Made by a program: the position numbers and the translations under genes. The notes beneath the pieces were generated by a model, which saw only the letters and a program-made list of their open reading frames with translations, was not told the DNA's origin and made no database searches. Source: Pseudomonas putida (GTDB lineage Bacteria; Pseudomonadota; Gammaproteobacteria; Pseudomonadales; Pseudomonadaceae). From it: DNA of 64,000 bases. The stretch is taken from positions 1 to 64,000 of the forward strand of contig NZ_JANHLK010000003.1 in the NCBI RefSeq assembly GCF_028682635.1. Reading direction: 5' to 3'. Shown here piece by piece: positions 37,671-46,826 of the stretch (position 1 is the first letter of the stretch; the number at the start of each line of letters is the position of its first letter).

Positions 37671-38477
37671 TTATTGGGCCCAACGCAACTGCGTAGGCAA
37701 GGGTGAAACAGGTTCCGGTTCCGGCGGTTGACCGGGCAGTGACAGCACGCGGTTGAGCACTTGGGTTTCCAGCGCCGCCAGCCGGTGGGAGCCGCGAACC
37801 CGAGGGCGCGGCAGTTCCACGTGCAGGTCCAGGCCCACTTCGCCGTCTTCGATCAGGATCACCCGATCGGCAATTGCCACCGCTTCACTGACGTCGTGGG
37901 TCACCAGCAACACGGTGAAGCCGTGCTGTTGCCAGAGCCGCTCGATCAGCTGCTGCATCTCGATTCGCGTAAGCGCATCCAGGGCGCCCAAAGGTTCGTC
38001 GAGCAGCAGCAAGCGCGGTTGGTGGATCAATGCGCGAGCCAACGCCACCCGTTGCTTCTGCCCACCGGACAGGGCCGCCGGCCACTCGTTGGCGCGATCC
38101 GCCAGGCCGACCGCTTCCAGCGCTTCCAGCGCCTTTGGCCGCCAGTTGCCCGTGAGTCCCAGGCCGACGTTGTCGATGATCTTTTTCCACGGCAACAGAC
38201 GCGCTTCCTGGAACATCAAGCGAGTGTCTTCCCGCGCCTCACTCAGCGGCGCGGAGCCGGCCAGCAATTCACCACCGGTAGGCTTGTCGAGGCCCGCGAG
38301 CAAACGCAGCAAGGTGCTTTTGCCACAGCCACTGCGACCGACCACCGCGACGAACTGACCCGCCGGAATGTGCAGGTCGATCTCACGCAGCACCTGCCGC
38401 GAGCCGAAGGTTTTTTGCAGCTTGCGCACCGCCAGCGGAATTCCGCGCAGCAGGCGTGGAGGTTGTTGAGCCGTCAT
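37671..38477 (-). CDS. ssuB: Aliphatic sulfonate ABC transporter ATP-binding protein
   Basis: A 268-aa ATPase of the sulfonate importer. Walker A is GRSGCGKST, the Q-loop is [10 protein letters not shown], the signature is [15 protein letters not shown], Walker B is [12 protein letters not shown] and the H-loop is [19 protein letters not shown] at 38477 is chosen as the start because it overlaps the ssuC stop by 4 nt (ATGA); the frame open to 38525 is non-homologous. The C-terminal 30 residues are proline/glutamate-rich. Confidence 0.94.
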   Translation of the reverse strand: MTAQQPPRLLRGIPLAVRKLQKTFGSRQVLREIDLHIPAGQFVAVVGRSGCGKSTLLRLLAGLDKPTGGELLAGSAPLSEAREDTRLMFQEARLLPWKKIIDNVGLGLTGNWRPKALEALEAVGLADRANEWPAALSGGQKQRVALARALIHQPRLLLLDEPLGALDALTRIEMQQLIERLWQQHGFTVLLVTHDVSEAVAIADRVILIEDGEVGLDLHVELPRPRVRGSHRLAALETQVLNRVLSLPGQPPEPEPVSPLPTQLRWAQ

Positions 38478-39256
38478 GCGGCACCTCCCTTGACGACCTG
38501 ATAAGCCGGATGCCAGCGCAGCCACACACGTTCAAGTCCACGGGCGGCGAGGTCGGCCAGTTTGCCGAGCACCGCGTAGAGCAGAATCGCCAGCACCACC
38601 ACGTCGGTCTGCAGGAACTCCCGGGCGTTCATCGCCAGGTAGCCGATGCCGGAACTGGCGGAAATGGTTTCCGCGACGATCAGCGTCAGCCACATGAAAC
38701 CCAGGGCAAAACGCACACCGACCAGGATCGAGGGCAGCGCCCCCGGCAGGATCACCTGGCGGAACAGGCTGAAGCCGGACAGACCATAGCTGCGCGACAT
38801 TTCCACCAACGCCGGATCGACGTTGCGGATGCCGTGATAAGTGTTGAGGTAGATCGGGAACAAGGTGCCCAGCGCTACCAGGAAAATCTTCGCCGACTCG
38901 TCGATGCCGAACCACAGGATCACCAGTGGAATCAACGCCAGGTGCGGCACGTTGCGGATCATCTGCACCGAGCTGTCGAGCAGGCGTTCGCCCCACTTCG
39001 ACAGGCCTGTGATAAAACCCAGGGTCAGGCCGATGCCGCCGCCGATGGCGAAACCCAGCGCCGCGCGCCAGCCGCTGATTGCCAGGTGCGTCCAGATTTC
39101 GCCGCTGCGCACCAGGTTCACACCGGCTTCGATCACGGCAATGGGCGCCGGCAGAATCCGCGTCGACAACCAGCCCGCCGACACCGACAACTGCCACACC
39201 GCCAAGAGCAAGACTGGCAACGCCCAGGGCGCAAGGCTGTGAATGATCTTCTTCAT
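38474..39256 (-). CDS. ssuC: Aliphatic sulfonate ABC transporter permease
   Basis: A 260-aa inner-membrane permease with about six helices and the EAA-type loop [20 protein letters not shown]. It forms the channel for sulfonate uptake with SsuA and SsuB. It starts 8 nt after ssuD and overlaps ssuB by 4 nt, so ssuD-ssuC-ssuB are tightly coupled. Confidence 0.94.
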   Translation of the reverse strand: MKKIIHSLAPWALPVLLLAVWQLSVSAGWLSTRILPAPIAVIEAGVNLVRSGEIWTHLAISGWRAALGFAIGGGIGLTLGFITGLSKWGERLLDSSVQMIRNVPHLALIPLVILWFGIDESAKIFLVALGTLFPIYLNTYHGIRNVDPALVEMSRSYGLSGFSLFRQVILPGALPSILVGVRFALGFMWLTLIVAETISASSGIGYLAMNAREFLQTDVVVLAILLYAVLGKLADLAARGLERVWLRWHPAYQVVKGGAA

Positions 39257-39264
39257 GGCGCGCC

Positions 39265-40413
39265 TCAGCTCTGGGACGCGGCTTTAGGGAGAATGTCGTT
39301 GGCGACCATCTCGCCAAACGGGCTGACGTAGCCGGCGCTTGTCGGTAGCTCCGGACGTTCGATATCCAGGTGTGGGAACAGCAGCTCGGCGACGCGATAC
39401 GACTCTTCCAGGTGTGGATATCCGGAGAAGATAAAGGTGTCGATGCCTAGGTCCGCGTATTCCTTCACGCGCGCCGCAACGGTCGGGCCGTCACCCACCA
39501 GCGCTGTGCCGGCACCGCCGCGCACCAGGCCGACACCGGCCCACAGGTTGGGACTGACTTCCAGGTTGTCGCGATTGCCGCCGTGCAGCGCGGCCATGCG
39601 TTGCTGGCCAACGGAATCGAAGCGCGCCAGCGAAGCCTGGGCACGAGCGATGGTGTCGTCGTCCAGGTGCGAGATCAATCGATCAGCCGCTTGCCAGGCT
39701 TCGGCGTTGGTTTCGCGCACGATCACATGCAGGCGAATACCGAAGCGCACGGTGCGCCCGAGCTTGGCGGCCTTGGCGCGCACCTGGGCGATTTTCTCGG
39801 CAACGGCGGCCGGTGGCTCACCCCAGGTCAGGACCATTTCGACCTGCTCGGCCGCGAGGTCTTGCGCCGCTTCCGACGAACCGCCGAAGTACAGTGGCGG
39901 ACGCGGTTGCTGGATCGGTGGATAGAGCAACTTGGCGCCCTTCACGCTGATGTGCTGACCGTCGTAGTCGACGGTTTCGCCTTCCAGCACCCGACGCCAG
40001 ATGCGGGTGAATTCCACCGAGGCCTGGTAGCGCTCTTCGTGGCTGAGGAACAGACCGTCGCCGGCTAACTCTTCCGGATCACCCCCGGTGACCAGGTTGA
40101 ACAGCGCACGACCGCCGGACAGACGATCCAGGGTCGCGGCCTGCCGCGCTGCCACCGTCGGGGAAATGATCCCGGGGCGCAGGGCGACGAGGAATTTCAA
40201 ACGCTGGGTCACCGGGATCAGCGACGCCGCCACCAGCCACGAGTCTTCGCAGGAACGCCCGGTGGGAATCAGCACCCCGCCGAAGCCCAGTCGATCCGCC
40301 GCTTGCGCGACCTGTTGCAGGTAACCGTGATCGACGGCGCGAGCGCCTTCGGCGGTGCCAAGGTAATGGCCGTCGCCGTGGGTAGGCAGGAACCAGAAGA
40401 TATTGAGGCTCAT
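39265..40413 (-). CDS. ssuD: FMNH2-dependent alkanesulfonate monooxygenase
   Basis: A 382-aa bacterial-luciferase-like TIM-barrel enzyme that cleaves the C-S bond of alkanesulfonates to give aldehyde and sulfite, using FMNH2 from SsuE. Family segments are [57 protein letters not shown] and FLSHEERY. Cytoplasmic. It lies between ssuA and ssuC in the operon. Confidence 0.96.
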   Translation of the reverse strand: MSLNIFWFLPTHGDGHYLGTAEGARAVDHGYLQQVAQAADRLGFGGVLIPTGRSCEDSWLVAASLIPVTQRLKFLVALRPGIISPTVAARQAATLDRLSGGRALFNLVTGGDPEELAGDGLFLSHEERYQASVEFTRIWRRVLEGETVDYDGQHISVKGAKLLYPPIQQPRPPLYFGGSSEAAQDLAAEQVEMVLTWGEPPAAVAEKIAQVRAKAAKLGRTVRFGIRLHVIVRETNAEAWQAADRLISHLDDDTIARAQASLARFDSVGQQRMAALHGGNRDNLEVSPNLWAGVGLVRGGAGTALVGDGPTVAARVKEYADLGIDTFIFSGYPHLEESYRVAELLFPHLDIERPELPTSAGYVSPFGEMVANDILPKAASQS

Positions 40414-40453
40414 GGAGTGGTCTCCTTGGGGGTTCGAATTAACTGGGCTTTGG

Positions 40454-41434
40454 TTACAGAGCTTTGGTTACTGAGCTTTGGGCAACGGCCGCCGGTGGCG
40501 TCCAGATCACGTCTTTGATACTCAGCGGCTTGGGAATCAGCTTGAGCTGGTAGAAGCTGTCGGCGATTTTCTGCTGGGCGGCGACCACTTCCGGGGTCAG
40601 GAACAACGCGCCGTAGCCCTGGCGTTTCACCGAAGTCAGGGTGATGTCCGCCGGCAGGCCGAGCAGTGGCGAAACCTGTTTGGTCACGTCTTCAGGGTTG
40701 GCTTTCGACCATTCGCCGACTGCCCGCACTTCTTCCACGAGGGTCTTGATCACCTCAGGATTTTTCTGCGCATAGGGCTTGGTGGCGAGGTAGAACTGGT
40801 GGTTGTCGACGATGCCCTGGCCATCGCGCAGGGTGTGCGCTTGCAGCTGCTGTTCGGCGGCGGCCTGGTAAGGGTCCCAGATGACCCAGGCATCGACGCT
40901 GCCACGCTCGAACGCGGCGCGGGCATCGGACGGCGGCAGGAAGACGGTCTGGATATCGGTGTATTTGAGCCCGGCGTCTTCCAGGGCGCGCACCAGCAGG
41001 TAGTGCACGTTGGAGCCTTTGTTCAGCACGACTTTCTTGCCCTTGAGGTCCTTCACCGATTTGATCGGCGAGTCCTTCGGCACCAGGATCGCTTCACTGT
41101 GCGGCGCTGGCGGTTCGTAGGCGACGTAGAGCAGATCCGCGCCCGCTGCCTGGGCGAACACGGGCGGGGTTTCGCCGGTGACGCCGAAGTCGATGGAGCC
41201 GACGTTCAGGCCTTCGAGCAGTTGCGGGCCGCCGGGGAATTCAGTCCATTGCACGTCGACGCCTTGGGTGGCGAGGCGTTTTTCCAGGGTGCCTTTGGCT
41301 TTGAGCAGCACCAGGGTGCCGTATTTCTGATAACCGATACGGAGTGTCTCGGCTTGAGCTTGAGTAATGGCGCCGAAGGTGACAGCCGCAGCAAACAGAG
41401 CGACCAGACCGCGACGCAAAATGACAGGGCGCAT
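40454..41434 (-). CDS. ssuA: Aliphatic sulfonate-binding periplasmic protein
   Basis: A 326-aa binding protein with a signal peptide ([20 protein letters not shown]..., cleavage after AQA) and the SBP_bac/NMT1-like fold: [40 protein letters not shown] and [18 protein letters not shown]. It delivers alkanesulfonates to SsuC. The ATG at 41434 gives a normal signal peptide and has GGAGAG upstream. Confidence 0.95.
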   Translation of the reverse strand: MRPVILRRGLVALFAAAVTFGAITQAQAETLRIGYQKYGTLVLLKAKGTLEKRLATQGVDVQWTEFPGGPQLLEGLNVGSIDFGVTGETPPVFAQAAGADLLYVAYEPPAPHSEAILVPKDSPIKSVKDLKGKKVVLNKGSNVHYLLVRALEDAGLKYTDIQTVFLPPSDARAAFERGSVDAWVIWDPYQAAAEQQLQAHTLRDGQGIVDNHQFYLATKPYAQKNPEVIKTLVEEVRAVGEWSKANPEDVTKQVSPLLGLPADITLTSVKRQGYGALFLTPEVVAAQQKIADSFYQLKLIPKPLSIKDVIWTPPAAVAQSSVTKAL

Positions 41435-41523
41435 GGCGCTCTCCTTTTTGCAGTTGGGTTTTGGCTGCACCTGCTTGCCCGTTGGCGGGCGAGTAAGGCC
41501 AGTACTTCAAATTTCGATGAGGC

Positions 41524-42117
41524 TTAAATGCTCCAGCGAGCACTCAACAAACGATCATTCAACAGGTTCGGATCGAGCGGCCTGGGCCGTCGTGCCATGG
41601 CGCTGAAAAACAGCTCCAGCGACTCGTCCAGTCGTTGCTCCAGCTCCGGCGCCAACTGCGCCAGGGCGCTGCCTTCGCCATAGGCGATCTGGCTGTCGAC
41701 GGCGAAAATCCCTTGCAGCAGCTCCTGGGCTTTCAATGCCGACAGCACCGGCTTGAGGGCATAATCCACCGCCAGCATGTGGGCAATGCTGCCCCCCGTG
41801 GCCATCGGCAGCACCACCTTGTGGCTCAGGGCGCGTTCGGGCAGCAGGTCCAATATGGTTTTCAGGGCTCCGGAAAACGAAGCCTTGTACACCGGCGTGG
41901 CGATCAGCAGGCCATCGGCGTTTTCAATCTGTTGCAGCAGATCGACGACCTTCGGGCTGTCGAAGCGTGCGTGCAGCAAGTCTTCGGCCGGGAAGTCCCG
42001 TACCTGATAACTCACCACTTCCACGCCCCGCTCTTGTAACCAACGTCGGGAGCGATCCAGCAGCACCCCGGATCGGGAGCGCTGGCTGGGACTGCCACCC
42101 AGTGAGACGACCAGCAT
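41524..42117 (-). CDS. ssuE: NADPH-dependent FMN reductase
   Basis: A 197-aa flavodoxin-like reductase that supplies FMNH2 to SsuD. The phosphate-binding loop is [13 protein letters not shown] and the substrate region is [17 protein letters not shown]. First gene of ssuEADCBF. The long AT-rich leader upstream contains a perfect palindrome (42191-42210). Confidence 0.94.
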   Translation of the reverse strand: MLVVSLGGSPSQRSRSGVLLDRSRRWLQERGVEVVSYQVRDFPAEDLLHARFDSPKVVDLLQQIENADGLLIATPVYKASFSGALKTILDLLPERALSHKVVLPMATGGSIAHMLAVDYALKPVLSALKAQELLQGIFAVDSQIAYGEGSALAQLAPELEQRLDESLELFFSAMARRPRPLDPNLLNDRLLSARWSI

Positions 42118-42265
42118 TGAGAGACTTCCTTAAACGGTGTTGGCGATTCGCGGCTTGCGATCTCGCTTTGATGCAGTGACCTTAACAGGTGATTTATATA
42201 TCTATAAATCATATTTATTCATTTGGTTATTCGTTTAAGAGATATGCGAGTCAGTTTCTTCCAGG
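42118..42265 (-). promoter_or_regulatory. AT-rich ssuE promoter region
   Basis: The stretch between ssuE and the lsfA terminator is far more AT-rich than its surroundings, especially 42185-42245, as expected for a CysB-type activated sulfur-starvation promoter. No coding potential is seen. The whole lsfA-ssuE gap (42118-42449) otherwise holds a palindrome, a terminator and a REP pair. Confidence 0.6.
42191..42210. promoter_or_regulatory. Perfect palindrome upstream of ssuE (candidate operator)
   Basis: GATTTATA-TATC-TATAAATC is an 8-bp perfect inverted repeat with a 4-bp centre, 74 nt before the ssuE start codon. The regulator is unknown; CysB or another LysR-type sulfur regulator is the first candidate. 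Confidence 0.6.
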
Positions 42266-42293
42266 CAAAAAAACAGGCCGTTAAAACGACCTG
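42265..42293 (-). terminator. Intrinsic terminator downstream of lsfA
   Basis: On the minus strand CAGGTCGTT and AACGGCCTG pair (one T-G wobble) around TT and are followed by seven T. It lies beyond the REP pair and separates lsfA from ssuE. Confidence 0.8.
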
Positions 42294-42350
42294 AAATCCC
42301 CTGCTTTATGGATGCATTTCACTCTGGACACTGCGTTGCCTGACACGCCG

Positions 42351-42421
42351 TCTTCGCGAGCAAGCCCGCTCCCACAGGGAGTACGCGGTCACTGTGGGAG
42401 CGGGCTTGCTCGCGAAGGCGG
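42351..42421. repeat. Class A REP pair (BIME)
   Basis: Inverted class A units around about 20 bp in the lsfA-ssuE gap, between the lsfA stop codon and its terminator. Confidence 0.88.
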
Positions 42422-42449
42422 CATCTGCCACAGCACAAAGCTCAATGAC

Positions 42450-43088
42450 TCATTTGTTTGGCTGCGGCGTCAGGCGCAGGTACGGTTTCACCGCGCGATA
42501 GCCCTTGGGAAAACGCTGGCGGATTTCATCTTCATCCTTGAGCGACGGCACGATCACCACCTCGTCACCGTCCTGCCAGTTGGCCGGGGTGGCCACCTTG
42601 TAGTTGTCGGTGAGTTGCAGCGAGTCGATCACCCGCAGGATTTCATGGAAGTTGCGCCCGGTGCTCGCCGGGTAGGTGATGGTCAGCCGGACCTTTTTGT
42701 TCGGGTCGATCACGAACAGCGAACGCACCGTCAGGGTGTCGTTGGCGTTCGGATGGATCAGGTCGTACAGGTCCGAGACCTTGCGGTCGGCGTCGTCGAG
42801 AATCGGGAAATTGACCAGGGTGCCCTGGGTTTCGTTGATGTCTTCGATCCACTTGTGGTGCGATTCCACCGGGTCGACGGACAGGGCGATGGCCTTGACC
42901 CCACGCTTGGCGAACTCATCTTTCAGCTTGGCGGTAAAGCCCAGCTCGGTGGTGCAAACCGGCGTGAAGTCGGCCGGATGGGAAAACAGCACACCCCAGC
43001 TATCGCCCAGCCATTGGTGGAACTGGATAGCACCAGCGCTGGAATTCTGTTCGAAATCGGGGGCGATATCGCCGAGTCTGAGGCCCAT
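42450..43088 (-). CDS. lsfA: 1-Cys peroxiredoxin LsfA
   Basis: A 212-aa Prx6-type thiol peroxidase. The peroxidatic cysteine is Cys45 in SHPADFTPVCTTELG; the C-terminal domain includes DPNKKVRLTITYPASTGRNF. There is no resolving cysteine of the 2-Cys type. LsfA is induced by sulfate starvation in Pseudomonas and is classically encoded beside ssuEADCBF, as here. The ATG has GGAGCAGCACC upstream. Its promoter region carries a palindrome similar in base content to that of ssuE. Confidence 0.94.
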   Translation of the reverse strand: MGLRLGDIAPDFEQNSSAGAIQFHQWLGDSWGVLFSHPADFTPVCTTELGFTAKLKDEFAKRGVKAIALSVDPVESHHKWIEDINETQGTLVNFPILDDADRKVSDLYDLIHPNANDTLTVRSLFVIDPNKKVRLTITYPASTGRNFHEILRVIDSLQLTDNYKVATPANWQDGDEVVIVPSLKDEDEIRQRFPKGYRAVKPYLRLTPQPNK

Positions 43089-43145
43089 GGTGCTGCTCCT
43101 TGTGAGTGCTTGATGAGCTCAACTGTGCCTGTATTTTTTATCTAT

Positions 43146-43170
43146 TAAAAAGAATAAATATCGATTTATT
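43146..43170. promoter_or_regulatory. Palindrome upstream of lsfA (candidate operator)
   Basis: AATAAAT-ATCG-ATTTATT (43153-43170) is a perfect 7-bp inverted repeat, 65 nt before the lsfA start. It overlaps a TAAAAAGAAT sequence that recurs twice more in this sulfur region (44852 and 45031). Confidence 0.55.
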
Positions 43171-43321
43171 TAGCACTAAATAGAATATTAAACATCTCTT
43201 CACTGGACGCGCGAAGCCATCGCGCCGAACATCGGCCACAAGGTTCGAGAAGGCCTTGAGTTGCTGCAAAAGAGGGGACTTTCCTGGCGGGTTTACGGGG
43301 GTGAGCCCGCCTCGAAAACAC

Positions 43322-43372
43322 AAAAGCCCCGCCCGGCGTGATGCCGGGTGGGGCTTTTTTTTCCTTTGGTTA
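43322..43372. terminator. Intrinsic terminator downstream of the first OprD porin
   Basis: AAAAGCCCCGCCCGGC and GCCGGGTGGGGC form a long stem around GTGAT. An eight-T tract follows on the plus strand and a four-T tract on the minus strand, so it can end the porin message and is partly bidirectional. Confidence 0.85.
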
Positions 43373-43383
43373 CCCGAGCGCTG

Positions 43384-44724
43384 TTAAAGCAGCGGGATCG
43401 AGTAGCTGACGATCAGGCGGTTCTCGTCCTGGGAGCGAGTATTCGGCAGATCGGTGCGCCAGGTGGCGTTTTTCCACATCACGCCGAGGTTTTTCAACGC
43501 ACCGGACTGGACCACGTAACCCACGGTCAGGTCGCGTTCCCACTCGGAAGCGCCGCTGGCCGCTTCACGACCGGCCGCGTTGACGGTATCGATGTCATCG
43601 CCATGCAGGTACACCACACCCGCCGTCAGGCCAGGCACGCCGAGCTTGGCGAAATCATAGGAGTAGCGTGCCTGCCAGGTGCGCTCGCCGGCACGGGCGA
43701 ACTTCTGGATTTGCGAATCGGTGATGATGTAGGCCGACGATCCGTCGCCCTGGTTCAGCCAAGGGAAGTCGCTGCTGCCGTTGCTGACCTGGTAACCGCC
43801 ACCGAAGGTGTGACCGGCAACGGTGTACAGGAACAGGCCGCTGTACAGGTTGTTGTCAACCTTGCCTTTACCGCTCGGCGCGTTGTAGTTGCCGGTGGTG
43901 TAGTACAACGGATCGTGGCCGTTGGCACCGTCATCGGTGCTGTTGAAGTAGCGCAGGTCCGACTTCAATACACCTGGGCCGATTGACCAGTTGTGCACCA
44001 GGCCCAGGAAGTGTTGCTTGTAGAACTCTTCGAGGTTGCCGTAGTAGTACTGGGCCGTCAGGTCTTTGGTGAGCTTGTAGTCACCACCGGCGTAGATGAA
44101 CTTGTTGCTGTCACGACCTGTTGTGGCACGGCTGTTGGCGCCCGAGATCGACAGCTGTTCGTTGTTGCTCGAGTTACGGCCTTTGACCTGCTCGATCTGG
44201 CCACCGATCAGGGTCAGGTCCTTGATGTCGCCCGAGGAGAGTTGGCCACCCTGCCAGGTTTGTGGCAGCAGACGGCCGTCGTTGGTCACGATCACTGGCA
44301 GTTTTGGCTGCAGGGTGCCCAGTTTCAGCTCGGTCTGGGAGATCTTGGCTTTGGCAGTCAGGCCCAGGCTGGAGAAGTTATCAACGGCTTCGCCGTTGGA
44401 CTTGCTCGGGAAAACAGTACCGCCGTAGGAGTTGTTGGAAGCACCGTTGGTGCCGCCACCCGAATCCAGCTTCACGCCCAACAGGCCGATCGCATCAATA
44501 CCGAAGCCAACCGGGCCTTGGGTGTAACCGGAGGTGAAACGCAGATCGAAGCCCTGGCCCCATTCTTCGTTTTTGTTCGGACCGGTACCGTCACGGTAGT
44601 CGGTGTTGATGTAGAAGTTGCGCAGCCCCAACGTTGCCTTGCTGTCTTCGATGAAACCGGCGGCGCTTGCCTGCTGCGCCAAAACCCCTACGGCCACAGC
44701 CAGGGCCAAGGTGGACTTGTTCAT
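43384..44724 (-). CDS. OprD family outer-membrane porin, copy 1
   Basis: A 446-aa OprD-type 18-strand porin. Signal peptide MNKSTLALAVAVGVLAQQASA, mature start AGFIEDSKATLGLRNFYINT, C-terminus ending in alternating residues RLIVSYSIPLL. Conserved OprD blocks include KLPVIVTNDGRLLPQTWQGG and WQARYSYDFAKLGVPGLTAG. OprD porins carry small substrates such as amino acids and organic acids; the sulfur-gene neighbourhood suggests sulfonates or sulfate esters (inference). The ATG at 44724 gives the signal peptide; the frame is open to 44790. Confidence 0.92.
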   Translation of the reverse strand: MNKSTLALAVAVGVLAQQASAAGFIEDSKATLGLRNFYINTDYRDGTGPNKNEEWGQGFDLRFTSGYTQGPVGFGIDAIGLLGVKLDSGGGTNGASNNSYGGTVFPSKSNGEAVDNFSSLGLTAKAKISQTELKLGTLQPKLPVIVTNDGRLLPQTWQGGQLSSGDIKDLTLIGGQIEQVKGRNSSNNEQLSISGANSRATTGRDSNKFIYAGGDYKLTKDLTAQYYYGNLEEFYKQHFLGLVHNWSIGPGVLKSDLRYFNSTDDGANGHDPLYYTTGNYNAPSGKGKVDNNLYSGLFLYTVAGHTFGGGYQVSNGSSDFPWLNQGDGSSAYIITDSQIQKFARAGERTWQARYSYDFAKLGVPGLTAGVVYLHGDDIDTVNAAGREAASGASEWERDLTVGYVVQSGALKNLGVMWKNATWRTDLPNTRSQDENRLIVSYSIPLL

Positions 44725-45086
44725 TGTTTCGCTCCTATCGTTTTCTAATTCCTGGTCCTGGGTCGAATGCCCTGGATCCGCAAGCGCCATTGGCGCCAGA
44801 CCGTCTGGATCGGTCGTTTTTTTGGCCGCGCAGAATACTCCTTCATAATCCTAAAAAGAATTGCAAAATTAATTTTAATCGCATTTAGGAATATGACCCG
44901 ACAGCGCTGACCCGAGGTTGTCGGCGATAAAACCGATTCCTGTTTTGTTGGGTGTTCGGGGATTTGAAGCTCGATCCGAGGCTTACGGTGCGTGTCGGAT
45001 GGCCTTACTTTAAGCGGATTAGTAAAAAGCTAAAAAGAATAAAAAATCATCACATGCATTGTTTATGGAATATAAAAATGCACGCG
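44725..45086. promoter_or_regulatory. Control region of OprD copy 1
   Basis: An AT-rich gap without coding potential. It holds two copies of TAAAAAGAAT (44852-44861 and 45031-45040) and a TTTAGGAAT (44884-44892) that is also the core of the tauA-side inverted repeat. No -35/-10 boxes are called. Confidence 0.5.
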
Positions 45087-45117
45087 AAAAAAAGCCTCGT
45101 CCGGTGACGAGGCTTTT
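45087..45117 (-). terminator. Intrinsic terminator downstream of OprD copy 2
   Basis: On the minus strand AAAAGCCTCGTC and GACGAGGC pair around ACCG and are followed by seven T. It starts 10 nt past the porin stop codon. Confidence 0.92.
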
Positions 45118-45126
45118 GGCTACGGC

Positions 45127-46464
45127 TTACTTGAAGGCGTAGGTGTAGTTGAAGATCAGACGGGTCTGGTCTTCATCGAGCGTACTGGTGTTACCACGGT
45201 ACATACCGTGACGCAGCGTCGTGCCGAACCCTTTAAGCGGACCGGTTTGAATCACGTAATCCACACGCAGGTCGGTCTCGCGCTCGTTCAGGTCATCACC
45301 CACGCCATTGGTGGCCTTGATGTCCCGGCCATACAGGTAGGCAGCCGACGCTTTCAAACCTGGCACGCCCAGCGAAGCGAAGTCATAGGAGTATTGACCG
45401 TAGGTGGTGTTTTCACCGGCACGGATAAAGCTGGCCACAGTGGCATCGGTGAACGAGTAGAAACTGGCGCCGCCAGCACCTTCGTTGCGACCGTTGCCAT
45501 CGACAACGTTGCCCTGGTTGAGGAAGACGAAGCCGCCGTCATCGCTGACTCGCTGATGTCCGAGCAGGAATGCACTGCCGCCCAGGGTATAGGTGAACGT
45601 GGCGCTCCAGGTCTTGTTATCGACCTCGCCCGGGGTCTTGGCGTAGCCGTTGTTGTTGTTGAACTGGTAGCCGGCCTGGCCGTTCTTGCCGTCGGAGCTA
45701 CTGTCGAAATAGCGAATGTCGGTCTTGAACGACTGGTTGGCTGCGATCGGGTAAACGTGCACCAGGCCGAGGAAGTTCTGCTTGTAGTAGTCTTCCAGGT
45801 TCGCGTAGTAGTACTGCAGCAACAGGTCCTTGGTGACCTTCCAGTCAGCACCGGCGTAGCGGAACTGGTTGCTGTCCTGAGTACCGCCAGCCACGGCCAG
45901 GCCAGTGCTGTTGGAAGAGGCGCGACCTGTCGCGTGCTCCAACTGACCCACGTTAAAGGTTACGTTGTCGATTTCCTTGGAGGTGATGGTGCCACCTTCA
46001 AAGGTCTGTGGCAGCACGCGGCTGTCGTTCGCGATCAGGATCGGCATGTTCGGCTGCAGGGCGCCACCGAGGTGGGCCTCGGTCTTCGAGACACGTGCCT
46101 TGACGTTGCCCGCCAGACGGCTCCACGAGCTCTCTGCAGAACCATCGGAATCGCTTGGGGTAAAGGAGTTGTTGTCCGGGTGATGGCCCTTGCCACCGTC
46201 CAGGTGGATACCGACCAGCGCCTGGGCGTCGATACCGAAACCGACAGTACCCGGGGTATAGCCGGACTGGAAGTCGAACTTGAGACCTTCAGCGGCCTCT
46301 CGCTGCCGGTTGGCAGGCGTGCTCGCGCCTTCACGCTTATCGGCGTCGAAATAATAGGTACGCGAACTGACGGAAGCCTTGCTGTCTTCGATGAAACCGG
46401 CGGCGCCTGCCTGCTGCGCCAAAACCCCTACCGTCACGGCCAGGGCCAAGGTGGACTTGTTCAT
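45127..46464 (-). CDS. OprD family outer-membrane porin, copy 2
   Basis: A 445-aa OprD-type porin. Signal peptide MNKSTLALAVTVGVLAQQAGA, mature start AGFIEDSKASVSSRTYYFDA, conserved block MPILIANDSRVLPQTFEGG and C-terminal QTRLIFNYTYAFK with terminal Phe-Lys. The mature domain is clearly diverged from copy 1, while the signal-peptide DNA is almost identical. By location it may serve sulfonate uptake; substrate not proven. It is divergent from tauA. Confidence 0.92.
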   Translation of the reverse strand: MNKSTLALAVTVGVLAQQAGAAGFIEDSKASVSSRTYYFDADKREGASTPANRQREAAEGLKFDFQSGYTPGTVGFGIDAQALVGIHLDGGKGHHPDNNSFTPSDSDGSAESSWSRLAGNVKARVSKTEAHLGGALQPNMPILIANDSRVLPQTFEGGTITSKEIDNVTFNVGQLEHATGRASSNSTGLAVAGGTQDSNQFRYAGADWKVTKDLLLQYYYANLEDYYKQNFLGLVHVYPIAANQSFKTDIRYFDSSSDGKNGQAGYQFNNNNGYAKTPGEVDNKTWSATFTYTLGGSAFLLGHQRVSDDGGFVFLNQGNVVDGNGRNEGAGGASFYSFTDATVASFIRAGENTTYGQYSYDFASLGVPGLKASAAYLYGRDIKATNGVGDDLNERETDLRVDYVIQTGPLKGFGTTLRHGMYRGNTSTLDEDQTRLIFNYTYAFK

Positions 46465-46826
46465 TGTTAAACTCCTCTCGTCTCTAATTCTTGTATTCCT
46501 GGCCGGGGGTCAATTGCCCCTGATCCTAAGATTCGCGATTAGCGCCGCAGCGTGACTCACAAGTCAATCGTAACTATGTGTGTCTACGACCATAGTCTAA
46601 TCACCGGTTTTTTGGTCCATGCAGGGTCATGAGTTCGTCATAAACCTGAAAAGAACGGATAAATTCTTTTCTCATACCCTTTAGGAATTTAGCTCACCGT
46701 CTTGCCTACCTCAGGATAGAGCGGCTGACTCATAAGCTAATTCCTAAAGGGTATTTATTAGGCGTTTTTTAGATCGATTAGGTTTAGTAGCAATTCCGCC
46801 ACAAACCTATCGAAAAGGCCGACGCC
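46465..46826. promoter_or_regulatory. Divergent control region, OprD copy 2 and tauA
   Basis: A 362-bp gap with no coding potential. It contains a long inverted repeat (46674-46754, separate entry), an ATTCTTTTCT related to the TAAAAAGAAT motif (46663-46672), and an AT-rich tauA leader. Regulation of both neighbours from here is likely. Confidence 0.55.
46674..46754. promoter_or_regulatory. Perfect 16-bp inverted repeat upstream of tauA
   Basis: ATACCCTTTAGGAATT at 46674-46689 is matched by AATTCCTAAAGGGTAT at 46739-46754, with 49 bp between; the similarity extends a few bases inward (TAGCTCA / TAAGCTA). It ends 72 nt before tauA. It looks like a pair of operator sites for a dimeric regulator or for DNA looping. 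Confidence 0.7.
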
